Shown here one piece after another: positions 23,200-34,266 of a DNA stretch of 64,000 bases (position 1 is its first letter; every line of letters starts with the position of its first letter). The translations under genes and the position numbers were made by a program. Source of the stretch: Kryptolebias marmoratus (taxonomy: Eukaryota; Chordata; Actinopteri; Cyprinodontiformes; Rivulidae); NCBI RefSeq assembly GCF_001649575.2, contig NC_051448.1, positions 19,085,565-19,149,564 of the forward strand, given 5' to 3'. The notes under the pieces were generated by a model, which saw nothing but the letters and a program-made list of their open reading frames with translations, was not told the origin of the DNA and searched no databases.

Positions 23200-23360
23200 T
23201 AGAAGTTTATGGTGCAAAAGAGAAGGTCAAAGGACCACCAAAATATGAGGGATGTATCCCAGGGGCACCCTTAACATATATACCAAATTTCATAGCAGAC
23301 CAACCAAAATCTGTTGAGATTTTTCACTCCGCAGTTGCTGACCGCTGCCATCCCGGGAGG
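23200..23360. repeat. Possible fish interspersed repeat fragment
   Basis: Words such as atataccaaatttcatagca and gaccaaccaaaatctgttga resemble a dispersed fish repeat with accaaatttca...ccaaccaat...gttgagat. Only a short piece; no second copy in this window. Confidence 0.3.
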
Positions 23361-24940
23361 AAAATATAACTGTAACATCGATGTATTTCTTCCATACTGT
23401 TTCTTGTTGACCTACGGCAGCTTAGTCTCCTGAGCACAGTTAGGAAACTGTGAAAGTGGGGCGCTGAAGTGTGACCCTTTTCGACGGTGAGTAGGAATGA
23501 CTCCTTGGCTCATCCAACCCGGACAAAAGCAAAATACATGTCAGAGTGTGAGTCCAAACAAGCTTATTACCAAGGGAGTGGGACCAGATCACAAACAAGG
23601 TGGATGAAAGGGAATAACAACGCAAATAAAAAGAAACACACTCCCTTATTTTGGGAAAATTTGAGGCACGGAGCATAATTTAGCCTCCCAGCCTTCCTAT
23701 TGTTAAAGCTGAACACAGCAACCACAGCTTTCAGGGGGGTGTTTTGTGAAAACATTCATCAAAGACTGAACAAAAATAATGTTGCAGGATCTGCTCATGC
23801 TTATGCGGTAATTCAGCTTGTTAAATATACCATAAGGTTATTGAATACCATGCTAAACAATGTTTGTCAAATGACTTGCTTGGAACTGTTTATGCAGCAC
23901 ACAGATTCCTCCATTGATTATAAGATTCCGACATTTCTCAGCTGAACGCCTTGTTCCTACAGCTGGCATAAAGAATGAACCGTGGTGACAAATCATAAAT
24001 AAGCAACCCACTTAACACGCCTCCGACTGTGTTTGCAGCATTCATCATCATCATCATCTATTTTACCTTGAAGCTAGTACTACATGCGGTATGTGTTGAC
24101 GCCAGAGCCCAAGTCCCGGCTTTGTGTAAACAAAGTGTTGATGCTGGCTTCTCCCGGCAGAAAACGCAGCAGACCGCAGTGACACTAAACCTCGTCGACT
24201 TTAAGAACAAATGGTGGGAGGAGAGCGTGTACGTTCAGCCAAGGTCCTTTCTGCCCCCGTGGCTTCTCACTGATTGTGGATGATAAATGGCTGGACACGA
24301 CCGAGCCCTCATTTGGCTCGCGCCGCATCAGGTGATAAAAGTGGAGCCCTTGTCGGGGATGGAGTGTGCTCGGCTCTGCAAGGACAAGGCCTTACACCCA
24401 CGGAGACACAAGAGGAGGAGACTGAACTTAATATTCACTGCAGGCGGGCAGGCAAAACATTTGGAGACTAGGGAGAATTGTGCTATAAGCAGCAACTTTG
24501 AGTGCATGCTGCAGTCATACATGAACTCTGGTGTCAAGCCTAATCATCTGGGACTTATTAAGAGCATCAGTGAAAAAACACGGAAGCACCTTTGGTACTA
24601 TTAGGCTGCTATTATTTGGTTTCTGTCACAGGTTTTAATTCACTACTTCTGGAGCTTTAGAAACACCCATTTATTAAAAAACAAAGTTGCAGCTCGATCA
24701 GGAATAGTGTTTTGTGACTTTTAGTAGCAGCACATTGCAAAGAATAAAAAAATTATAAATTTCTATATACTCAACTATGGGATTTTGGTGAAATGAAAGA
24801 AATTGCCCTCTTTGGAGCTCTACAATGGTAGATATGCTAACACAATTTTCAATAAAGGATTACGTTAAAACAAAGCTAAATTGAACAGCATTAAAGAAAC
24901 TAAAATGATACCAAGATCACGTATCTGAGTTAAAAAATGT
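23361..24940. other. Mostly unique sequence, GC-richer at 24100-24500
   Basis: (CAT)n at 24042-24057. The block 24100-24500 has frames up to 105 codons on both strands, typical of higher GC rather than coding; no domain is recognised. It may be regulatory. Confidence 0.35.
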
Positions 24941-24950
24941 AGAAGTTAAT

Positions 24951-25007
24951 CCATCCATCCATCCATTTTCTTTACCCGCTTCTCCATTCCAGATCACAGG
25001 GAGCTAT
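24951..25007 (-). mobile_element. Severely truncated SINE/LINE tail with TSD
   Basis: (ATCC)n, then tttacccgcttctccattcc and tcacagggagct: the extreme 3' end of the SINE family in minus orientation. Flanks agaagttaat (24941-24950) and aaaagttaat (25008-25017) are a 10-bp TSD with one mismatch, so only 57 bp was inserted. Confidence 0.75.
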
Positions 25008-25017
25008 AAAAGTTAAT

Positions 25018-25344
25018 TTGTATTAAAATTGAAGATTGGGGATGAATAATAGACTGATTTTCCATTAAAGGATGTAAAAAGTTGTCATCCATTACAAAAA
25101 TTGTACACATTTTTAGAGGTTGCCATGAAACTTTCAGCAAATTGAAATAGTTTGCTTTCAACTGAAAATAAACTAGATGAGAAATAGAATTCTGGGTACG
25201 TTTTGTTTTTATGATCTACACAAAGTCCCATTATTTATATCCATGAGCCAGGAAAATTTGATTTATTTCTTTCTTTCAGGAGGCTAGCCCTGCCAGTTAG
25301 GAATATTGCTAATTCAGCGGTTCAAGCCAAGATTATAAAAACCC
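25018..25344. other. AT-rich sequence, no clear feature
   Basis: Nothing recognised. Confidence 0.4.
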
Positions 25345-25870
25345 AGTTATACAACGCTGTTTTTCAGGTAAACTGGGACGTTTCTTTACAAAACAACAGC
25401 GACTGGATTCACTGACATCAAAAGTTTTTGAACCCAGGTCCAAGAGTGGAACTTTTCGCATGCTCCTTGTTGCATTTTAAAGGAAGCCTCAACGTGTGCG
25501 CCACAGATGGCTGCAGTCAATAACTGTTCTGTGCATGCAAGAGTACATCAACAACATTAACAATGGCAGATAGCAGAGTACTGTTTGTGTTACTCAACTT
25601 TTTCAACATGTAGCAGTAACCCAACCACACTGTTGGTCCAAATTAACATTTGTGTATTCACTATTTTTGGATGTAACTGGTTTCATGATCAAGAGACTGG
25701 TGTGTGTGTGTATGTGTGTGTCAGTGAAAACTAGTGACCAGCCATGGAAACTACAGCCGATTCTATAGGAACAGGATTATAGTGTATATGTGTAACCTTT
25801 TTCTAAGCAACATTGGAAAATCTCTACATTTTCCAACAGATCGATCACATGTAAACATGGAGTGGGCGTT
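25345..25870 (+). mobile_element. R4 DNA-transposon-like repeat, copy 2
   Basis: Same ordered words as copy 1 at 18550-19300 (gaacccaggtcc, gcgccacagatggctgcagt, caataactgttctg, ctgttggtccaaatt, ttttggatgtaactgg). A (GT)n run at 25701-25721 sits in the divergent part. The right end reads atgtaaacatgg. Confidence 0.55.
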
Positions 25871-25894
25871 CCCAAAGCTTCTCTTGCAATTGTG

Positions 25895-26440
25895 TTCACT
25901 CACAGCTGACTGAAGCCAATGTGTATTTAAGGCTGAGTGAAATCAGTATTCTTTGTGGGACCATTGAAAGTCTTACAGTGACAGTTCAGCTCCTGCCTAG
26001 TTCATTTTGTGAGAAAATTATAGCTTTAAGTCTATGCCTTCTGACAATAATTCTTTTACCTGTTGCCTCCTCACATACCTCCTTGTGTGCTCCTGCAACC
26101 CAGCTGGACTTATCCTCAAATAAACCACACTGCAGTCCTGTGTCGAGCTGTCAGTACCCCCTAACACTCAGAGAAAGAAAAGGAGAAGTTGACTCAGCTG
26201 CTCACACCTGCCTGCCCTCTCGACCTACACAGAGAAAATGATACTCACCCGATAAGATCCTGGAGTTCCCTCTACACATCCTTCGGAGCTTGAATCCTGG
26301 TCTACCCCTCCAAGACCTGTCAAGCAAAAGAACAGATTAAGACCCAAGTAAGATCTCCTAAGTTCTAACCTATTCAGCAATCTCTTTGCAGCCACCTACT
26401 GTCTCTGCTGTGCTCTTTTGAGGTTTTGACATATCCGTGG
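25895..26440 (+). mobile_element. Gypsy-like LTR remnant
   Basis: A TATA-like gtgtatttaaggc (25921-25933) and AATAAA (26119-26124) in ctcaaataaaccacactgc have normal LTR spacing. The end of the block (aagttctaacctattcagca, then atctctttgcagcc, 26354-26395) is repeated at 27046-27085 after the pol fragment, as expected for two LTRs flanking a deleted internal region. The first LTR is better preserved. Confidence 0.5.
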
Positions 26441-26745
26441 GACATTTACCAACATTCACCATGACAGAACAGCCCCACCTTAGAGCTCTGCCTTCTAGGG
26501 CGCTATTCAAAAGAGACCTTTGAATAGACTAAACTGAAACTTCAAGAGAAGTGATTAAAAGTGACCTTACACTCATGACTTGTCTCACCTTCAAATGGTT
26601 CGGGGGGCAACATGGTGATTTCTCAACCCTGTTCTGGTTGTGGTTCGGGTGTAGGAGGAGGAGGCTGTACTGAATTCTGTGCAGGGGGTAGGAGTTATTT
26701 TCTGGGTCAACACCATTAAAACAGAGCCAAGTTTATCCAAGCGCT

Positions 26746-27003
26746 GTGTGGTGGATTGTTGCTGTTCATGTAAGTAATGTAAAATGGTCTCCTGATGCCA
26801 AGGCAGCTTTTCAAGAACTCAAGAGGCGGTTCACCAATGCCCCTGTTTTCATTCACCCAGACCCCCACAAGCAATTCATCATGGAGGTAAATGCATCTGA
26901 CTCCAGTGTAGGGGCCATTCTTTCTCAACAAGACAATTTTGGTGGTAAAGTACATCCTTGTGCCTTTTTCTGCCATTGCTTGCCACCTGCAGATAAAAAT
27001 TAG
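26746..27003 (+). pseudogene. Ty3/gypsy pol fragment (RT end / RNase H start)
   Basis: The frame encodes KWSPDAKAAFQELKRRFTNA, then PVFIHPDPHKQF, EVNASDSSVGAILSQ and HPCAF. These are the linker and the start of RNase H that follow the reverse transcriptase in gypsy polyproteins (usual pattern: AF..LK..F..AP....PDP...F..E.DASD.G.GA.LSQ). It stops at 27003 where the normal protein would continue, and the RT core upstream is missing, so it is a deleted relic. It lies between two LTR-like blocks, which supports one element internally deleted to under 700 bp. Confidence 0.85.
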
Positions 27004-27039
27004 AATGGTTCCACCTGATCATCAGTAACTATTCAATTA

Positions 27040-27115
27040 CCTACAAAGTTCTAATCAGTTCATCAATCTCTTTGCAGCCGCCTACCAGACACACTTCCCT
27101 GCTCTTTCACAATAA
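27040..27115 (+). repeat. Second LTR-end repeat of the gypsy remnant
   Basis: aagttctaatcagttcatca plus atctctttgcagccgcctac repeats the words at 26354-26400, about 690 bp upstream, in direct orientation. Confidence 0.55.
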
Positions 27116-27164
27116 AAATACTTCTTGTTGAACTCTTTGGGAAAATTATGGTTATTAACCATGA

Positions 27165-27215
27165 CACCTTGTAGTTTTCTCTTCAAAACTGGAAGTGAAG
27201 GGTGATTTTAACTTG
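27165..27215 (-). repeat. R5 fragment
   Basis: tagttttctcttcaaaactg followed by gaagtgaagggtgattttaa is the complement of the R5 word with ttcactt and agttttgaagag. Confidence 0.5.
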
Positions 27216-27361
27216 TTATACCGCTTCTAAAAGAAACACTGGAGACATATAAAAACTGGCATTTCTGCTACTTATTGTTTAGGACTTTAAAAAAAAAAAA
27301 GAAAAGAAAAAAGCTTACAGTTTTCAAAAAGCGACTGTTTATTTTAAGCTTGTTTTCTAGT

Positions 27362-27446
27362 CCGCTTTTCTGTCTGCCTGTTTTTTTGGTTCCGTCTGCG
27401 TGTTTCTGTGGTTCCGTCTGCGTTTTTCTGTCTGCCTGTTTTTTAG
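27362..27446 (+). repeat. Short imperfect minisatellite
   Basis: Units ttctgtctgcctgtttttt and ggttccgtctgcgtttttct alternate in the order a-b-b-a. The 67-codon frame across it is an artefact. Confidence 0.7.
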
Positions 27447-27649
27447 GAATGCTATCAGGGATAACTATTGAGCTTTAGTGAAGAAGGTTTATGTTTGTTG
27501 GAGTTTCGGACAGCTGCACTGATATCCGGTTTTCTAGTATGAACAGGAAATCATACTGATATGATGAAAAAGTTTAAAAACACACTTTTAAAATTTACTG
27601 TAGATTAAAATGTGCAAGTGCTCTTTTTTATATACAGCCAGCGAGACAG

Positions 27650-28180
27650 TACGTGGAGAGAGGCCACTTGGCACACTTCAGCACACTTTTGGACGATTGG
27701 ACAATTAATTATCTTAGCAGGCTTTGCCAGGCTAATCACTTACGAAACAGAGATTTTTGCATAATGTGAATTCACTCCGACAAAGTGAAAAGAAAAATCT
27801 TTCCTAATTAATGGAATCAAGCAAACAAAGTAAAAGCCACAGCTAATTACATTCAATCAGTGTGCAATCACATCGTTGTGTGTCTCAATTACAGGGTTTT
27901 AATGTCCTCATGGTTGTAATCGTGCACAGCGTGTTTAGTTTCGCACTGTCAGTCTGCTCTGTTTAAGGATGCCCACCCAGCTTCCTCCTTTAGCAGCATG
28001 CTGCCTTTGGGATAATTGATTTGCTTTAATACAACAGAAGACAGTGAACAGGGAAGTCTCAAAGGAAATAGGGCTGTCATGTGCCTTCAGTTTTGATATA
28101 ACACACTGTACCCTCACCTCCATCTCGTCAGCTCTAAAACTAATGAAGTTGTACTTGCATGCAGACTGGCACAACACATA
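27650..28180. promoter_or_regulatory. Candidate conserved non-coding elements
   Basis: Repeat-free sequence dense in homeodomain-type words: acaattaattatc, cctaattaatgg, gctaattac, caggctaatcac. A second block at 27940-28140 has similar texture. This is one of the better enhancer candidates of the window, judged by word content only. Confidence 0.35.
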
Positions 28181-28599
28181 CTGACACTTTTTTTCTGCTT
28201 CCTGGTTTGGAAAACATTATTTTGTCTATTTTTGTCCATGTTGTTTTCTAAGACAGTGAGGAAGTGAATGCAACAAAGAAACTCAGCTTTCGCAGAATTA
28301 AAACGGTTGATGATACCTGAATGAATACCTATGTGAGCACTGCTGTGCTAAAGTTTAAAAAATAAATCCGCTTTACAAAGAATATATTATATTTGGTTTG
28401 AAGCAAAGCTAGATGGATCTTAAATTCTAAACAAAACTTTTATTTATTTTATTTATTTTCCTTTTAAATAAAGTCATATTCACAAATATCGAATTATTGT
28501 TGGCATTGTCGTTGACATAAAAATCTCTTTACAGTGTAGGTTTTATATTTTATAGATATTTGATATAGTCCCCGTTTTACGGCTGAGAGGAATTTTGTA

Positions 28600-28880
28600 T
28601 TTGCCTGTGTTTGTGTTAATTTATCTTTCTGTTAGCAAAGTATCTTGTGAATTACAAGAGAGATTTTAATGAAACAGTCAGAAACCAATTACCTCTACAA
28701 CTGATTAACTCTTGGAGTCAATCCAATTCAAGATGGCCACCACAGCTAATTGACCTTAATCAAGCATAAAAATATTTATAACTCAGTCACTTTTATAGAT
28801 ACTGAGCTGAAATTGTATGTGGTAATAGCTAAAAAATTCCCCACAACACATTTCGAGTGTTAACAGATTGTGTGTTTTCT
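28600..28880 (+). repeat. R1 interspersed repeat, copy 4
   Basis: Nearly complete: tctgttagcaaagtatctt, cctctacaactgattaac, cttggagtcaatccaattca, agatggccaccacagctaat, tagatactgagctgaaatt, cacaacacatttcgagtg. Confidence 0.85.
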
Positions 28881-28974
28881 TCATTTAAAACTTTGTTATT
28901 CAAGGCAAAGGGCAACATGCATGCCTTAAAGAATTGTTACTTTTATTTAAAGGTTGTTTTATGATCAGGTTTGG

Positions 28975-29180
28975 CTAGTGCTTGACTTTTTCTTAATCTA
29001 TTAAAGCAATAATTCTGTTGAAAGTGGGGTTCTGTGGAAAAGTCATAAACAGTTATTATTTTACCTGTTATTTTACCTGGCTCTTTGAATGGCCTCAGTT
29101 TGGAGAAATACAGTTTAACACAAAGTAAACAGGTCGTCTTTAGACTGCAAAAACTAAAGGTCTTCATTAAATTTAAAACT
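28975..29180 (+). mobile_element. R2 MITE arm
   Basis: ggggttctgtggaaaagtca, ttacctggctctttgaatgg, cctcagtttggagaaataca and aaaactcctg follow the order of the left arm of R2 (53643-54650). Confidence 0.55.
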
Positions 29181-31115
29181 CCTGTTTGTTAATTTATTAT
29201 GTAAATGGGACAAGGTGCATTATTGACCTTGCAAACACTCTGTAAATGTGCCCAATTTAGCCACAAGGACTAATTTTCACCTATGGTTCCTGACAAATTG
29301 ATGGTGAAATATTTAAAAATCAATAAGATGAATTAAGGTCAACAAAAACAAACAAAAGCTAACAACTCAAATGAGCTAACAAGAACATTTGAAAACAAAA
29401 TGTGGTGTTATCCGTTCAGAGTTATGAAGGTAAAATTTAAAATTGTTGAGAAGTTTTTTTGTTATTATTTTCATACCTTACGGTTACAGGCTGTCCCAAG
29501 GATCTCATTCTCTCTTTTTCTCCCCCTTCTCCCTCCTCTCCTCTTGTCTTCTGCTGAGATCGCCCAGCAGGCGCTGCTCTCGCCTTCCTCTCTCGCTCAA
29601 GTGGTCACACCTGCAATTTCTTAACTCAAGCACTTGTTAAGAGGCTGAGTTGGAACACTGCTCTTCATAATGCTGAAGCCACTTTGGTCAGCTTGGCTTT
29701 TCCCATTATAGTGTTTGAGTTTCAAATGACTGAGTTAGTGTTTACACCTCGCAAAACTCCTTGTTATGACCCTTCCTTTGAAGCTACTCCTGTTGAAACC
29801 TCTGAAAGACCAACCTACCTACCTTCGATCATCAGCAAGAATCAATAGGCACCTGGATCCTCACCTGCCTGCTCACTCTCCTGCTCACGCCATCTTCCTC
29901 CTTATCCTCCTCCTTTGCTTTCCTCCTCAGGCACATGGGCCTACCTGCAAAAGGGGAAAAACAAAGAAGTAAGAAACAGACATACTGGCCAAACTTCATG
30001 AATATCTTCTTTTTGGATCCTTCAATAATCAGCTCCCTCTCTTTTCAGACCAGTAGCAGACAGAAGTATTCATTAAAAGATTTATGATGCTGCATGATGA
30101 TGGTGTATGGCTCTGGTGTGCAGTAAAAATGATAAAACAGATCATATAGTCCCACGTATTAGTATTTGTGAACATAAAGTTATTTGAATATATTTCACCA
30201 TAAAAGTTCTTACATGCTATCGAAGCAGGTGTAGCCTTTACTATGGTTATCACTGACAGTTAGGCTTGTTAATGTCTTTTAAATTTATAATTGCAGGGAA
30301 TAATTTAATTATGCAGTTATTATAGTAAATCTTTCATTTATTGGGAGCACTAAATGAAGTGTCACGGGTTCACCACTTTTCATTAGAACTTTATCCAAAA
30401 GAGATAATAAGTCTGTTGGCAATCATCCAGTAGTTAAGTATGTACTGTAGACCGTACATAAAGACGGACGTAGCAAATGAGGACTTTGCCCACTATTATC
30501 ATGGAGAGCCAAGTTTAAGCCCAGAGAATGGCTTTAAGATCAATGTATCCTTTTCTGATTGGAGTTTGGGCCTTTTAAATAGAAGAGGAATGGAGTGTGG
30601 ACAAAAAGGAGAGATTTGAAACCTAAACACGAAGATTATGGCGTCATCAATTCGTCACCTACTGGGTAAAGTGGATAAAACTGCATAGATGATTGATGTA
30701 TTTAAACTGAAAATTATTAGAAGAAAATAACTTAGAATAAAATAACTGAGCATATTTAACCAGTTAGAAGCAAGGCATGTTAGTCACATAATTAAGAGTT
30801 ATGTCATACATCTGTGGGAGAGGAAAAAAAGCCTTCTGATGTAGCTAATAGGAAAATAAAAAGGTATGAATTGTGCCAGTTGTTGTTTTTAATAAGGATG
30901 TTGCCTGCCACCAGATAAATCCACATGGGGTTGTCAAGTGATGATCACTCACAGAAGGGGTACTGTTGACAAGGATGAATTCCTCATTTACCACATTTCT
31001 TCAATGTCCATTTAATTTATCCTCTTCCTACTGCTTCACTGCAGATTAAAAGTATTGTATTTCACTGACTATGCCTTACAGCTTTAATTAGTATGAGTTT
31101 TTTATTGTCGCCTTT
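29181..31115. other. Unique sequence; CT-rich block at 29495-29990
   Basis: The CT-rich block contains cacctggatcctcacctgcc and ctcactctcctgctcacgcc, reminiscent of LTR or retroelement leader DNA, but without a polyadenylation signal or partner. The rest is AT-rich and featureless. Confidence 0.35.
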
Positions 31116-31119
31116 TGTG

Positions 31120-31440
31120 TCTGTGTATGCACATGTGTGTCTGTTTGTTTGCATCATTAGCAAAATATCTCATGATCCAGTGTACAGATTTGAATGAAAC
31201 TCTCAAAAAGTAATCATTGAATGAACATCTACAGCTGATTATCTTTTGGAGTTAATCCCATTCAAGGCAGCCACCGAGGCTAAGCAACTTTATCAAACAC
31301 AGAAATAGCCACAGGTCAGTAAATTTTACAGATATTGAGCTCAAATTTGGTGTGGTAATCACTGAGAGTCATCCTCAGTTTATACTCAAAGTGCTAATCA
31401 TTATGCAAGACCTTTGCTCAAAACCTTTGAATTAACTTTT
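31120..31440 (+). repeat. R1 interspersed repeat, copy 5
   Basis: gcaaaatatctcatgatcca, aatgaaactctcaaaaagta, gaacatctacagctgattat, cttttggagttaatcccatt, ttacagatattgagctcaaa, gtgtggtaatcactgagagt. Confidence 0.85.
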
Positions 31441-32325
31441 GTAATAAGTAGGGAAGCAAAGATTATTGTTTAACCTTTAGCATACAGAAAAAAAAAAACA
31501 TTATGATTTGTTGGTCACAAAATATTAATGCATTTAAACTACAAATGTACTTCTTGTTAGTAAGCCAGGTTCCTGACAGATGCTGAGTTCACCACATTCA
31601 ATAAAAACGCAACATGATATATTAAATCCAAGTAAAGTCAGCCTAGTAATCAATACACATTATGGGTCAATTTGAAAGAAACTGCTGCAAAAATAATTGC
31701 TGCTGCTGTATGTCCTGCCTAAAACCATTCATACAAACTCACAGCTCTAAGATCAATGAACAACTGCTTGACCATCTCAGCTAGATCAAAATGTATTGCT
31801 ACTGGCTTTTTTAACGATGCTGTTCTGATAGGTGTTTTTGTGAAGTGGTGCATAGTGTATTTACAGTATGAGTAGTTTGTGTCTGATCTCAGTTTGGAAG
31901 CTCGGGAAGGTGTTCTTATAGAAAAGTCAACCTTAAGGAGCACATTTCCAACATTGAAATCAGTTCAGACTGCAAAACTTCCATAGCAATTTAGATGAAT
32001 ACGTTATCCTAAATTTTTACACCATGACACTTTTGTATTAGACTTTTTTTTTTACTGAAAACTTGCTGTGGTGGAATACAATCCATTTACATTTTAACAC
32101 ATTTTATTTGAAACAAAGTGCAAATAGACCACGTTGACCATAACAAGTTCACATAATAATTTCATGCGAAAGGAATGTGCTGTAAAAACGTAAGCATAAA
32201 ATTAGCTTCAAATGTTTTTGTTTGTATTTGTTTCGAGCTGTTTCAGAAAGCAGAAATCTGGCTTTGCGACCTCTTCTGAGTAACTGCTTGGTTTATTCCA
32301 TCCTTAGAGGGCATTCACTGATTTT
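31441..32325. other. AT-rich sequence, no clear feature
   Basis: Nothing recognised; 74-codon minus frame 31719-31943 has no recognisable domain. Confidence 0.4.
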
Positions 32326-32330
32326 CCAAA

Positions 32331-32609
32331 CTAAAAACTGGTCTGAATGGTAAAGCACCACCTACTTAAACTGGATTCATCCTCCATGAGAGGTGAAGAA
32401 ATCATCATCATCATCTTGGTCATATGGTTGTGAGATGTTCTTTTATATATGAACATTTCATAGTCCACAAGAAACTGAGGCACTCCTCCCACAGCTCCAG
32501 AACAGATTCTTTCCACCAGCTTCTCAACTCTCCCATTCCTGTACAGATTTTTGCAACCTCTACCACGACCAGACATTTTTATTGTACAGATTAAGACAGT
32601 AAACACCAT
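32331..32609 (-). CDS. Unrecognised small frame downstream of MADF-like frame
   Basis: 92 codons on the minus strand; from an internal ATG (32573) it reads MSGRGRGCKNLYRNGRVEKL, an unusually protein-like basic start, then a stretch with a (ATG)n-encoded methionine run. The first residues look like histone H4 but the rest does not follow H4. It lies just downstream of the MADF-like frame on the same strand, so it could be a second exon or 3' UTR of the same transposon gene. No function is claimed. Confidence 0.2.
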   Translation of the reverse strand: MVFTVLICTIKMSGRGRGCKNLYRNGRVEKLVERICSGAVGGVPQFLVDYEMFIYKRTSHNHMTKMMMMISSPLMEDESSLSRWCFTIQTSF

Positions 32610-32671
32610 TTTGTATTTGCAAATTTGTCACAAAGAGACCATCACTATTTCTAACAGATGGTACAAAATAA

Positions 32672-32908
32672 TTAATGAACAAAGGGAACGTTTCCGTTCG
32701 CTGACAAGGCGTACCTCCTACTGGCCAGCACAGCTACAAAGAACCACCTGTGTCTCTCCGTACTGTCTCCTCCGTGCTCAAATAACTGTCCTTTCTCCTT
32801 CCACGAGTTCTTTGCAATTTGACTATCTATATAGCTTTTGCTGGAATAGTCATAAAGATGGCTGTATTTCCTAACAGCCTCGGTCAGTTGCTCCTCAAGG
32901 CTATCCAT
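32672..32908 (-). pseudogene. MADF/Myb-SANT-like domain fragment, probably Harbinger accessory protein
   Basis: The 78-codon frame opens MDSLEEQLTEAVRKYSHLYD, then YSSKSYIDSQIAKNSWKE. This matches the first two helices of MADF domains, where the pattern is L-EAVRKYPHLYD...YKD...A-NSW-EI. In vertebrates such small MADF proteins are encoded as the accessory DNA-binding protein of PIF/Harbinger transposons, and also by some host genes. After NSWKE the homology is lost (EKGQLFEHGG...), where the third helix should be, so the frame is truncated or has run past an exon boundary. Upstream on the minus strand are a gattggtc CCAAT box and a gtgggcgtg GC box. A domesticated exon is possible but unproven. 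Confidence 0.55.
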
Positions 32909-33524
32909 CTTGCTAGTACATCTGGAAGTGGAGTAGTCAAAGCTAAATTACAGAATTGTGGCTCAAAAGCTATTCCGTATAACCAAACACGCCCACAAAG
33001 TTATGACCAATCACACAATACTTGAAACATACTCCTGTAAGAAAAACTTCTGCCTGGACCTTGTGCACAGAACGACCAAATTGACATCATGCAACTTTGT
33101 TAATGAGAGCAGATTTCTTTACTTCTCATGAAGTATAAATCAGCCTTTAGAAGCCCTTCATATATCCCACATTAAAAGATTTTAACTCTTTTTTTTTCAG
33201 TACAGAACACAATTTGACTATCAAGCTATCATGGCTGTTTCTTGGTCTTTACACTCCGGTCTAACTTTTGAGTATCTGCCTTGCATTTATTACATTTAAA
33301 TTTAGATATAACATTTATCATTTATATTTAACTTTTAATTACACAAAAATGTTTAATTATATGGAAAATGGTTTTGTACACAAAGACCTTTCTGTGAGAA
33401 AAATGTGAAAAGTGCAGGAAAGAGCTAAGAAAACAAAATTATGTTAGTGAAAAAAAATAAAGTAAGCCCATCCATCCATTTCCTTTACCTGATTTTTCCT
33501 TTTTGGGTTACAGGGAGCTAGTGC

Positions 33525-34266
33525 ACAGCAAATTCAAAAGTGTTAAATGTTTTGGTGTTAGCAGACTTTGTGCAAAAGCAGAGTTAATTTTACACTTATA
33601 GAGTCACATTCTGTTTATGCAACTCTGGGATGTATATTATCAGTAGTTAAAATCCAGTGTTAAAACAAAGTGTTTACGTATCAAATCTAGAGGTGTTAAA
33701 ATGGAATCAATAACTCTTTACTTCTTAACTCTGAACTCCACCAGCAGCTCGAACACTGAAGGAGTTAATTCACTGACTCCGCCCCAGAATCANNNNNNNN
33801 NNNNNNNNNNNNNNNNNNNNNNNNNNNNNNNNNNNNNNNNNNNNNNNNNNNNNNNNNNNNNNNNNNNNNNNNNNNNNNNNNNNNNNNNNNNNNNNNNNNN
33901 NNNNNNNNNNNNNNNNNNNNNNNNNNNNNNNNNNNNNNNNNNNNNNNNNNNNNNNNNNNNNNNNNNNNNNNNNNNNNNNNNNNNNNNNNNNNNNNNNNNN
34001 NNNNNNNNNNNNNNNNNNNNNNNNNNNNNNNNNNNNNNNNNNNNNNNNNNNNNNNNNNNNNNNNNNNNNNNNNNNNNNNNNNNNNNNNNNNNNNNNNNNN
34101 NNNNNNNNNNNNNNNNNNNNNNNATATTTGACACTTTATAAGAGTTAAGGTACCAACTCTCCAAAAAGAGTTAAATTAACACTTTCTGGTGTGGACCCAT
34201 ATAGACACTTTAAAAGTGTTGAAATCAAATCTGACAGTGTTAATCTGGGCCTCCTGGATTTGCTGT
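33525..34266. mobile_element. MITE nested in the SINE, containing the gap
   Basis: Ends acagcaaattc (33525-33535) and gatttgctgt (34257-34266) are inverted copies, flanked by gtgc (33521-33524 and 34267-34270) as a 4-bp target duplication. The SINE reads on continuously across the two gtgc copies. The interior is full of the word agtgttaa and its relatives in both orientations (gtgttaaatg, gtgttagc, agagttaa, acactttaaaagtgtt), a hallmark of a fish MITE type whose superfamily I cannot fix. The N block replaces part of it. Confidence 0.75.
33793..34123. other. Assembly gap, 331 N
   Basis: Unresolved bases. Frames reported across it are meaningless. Confidence 1.

Noticed and set aside
32331..32609. 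Histone H4-like start (MSGRGRG)
   Set aside because: After about seven residues nothing agrees with H4; kept only as an unrecognised frame.
33701..34164. Long frames of 146 and 124 codons
   Set aside because: They consist mainly of unknown residues from the N block.
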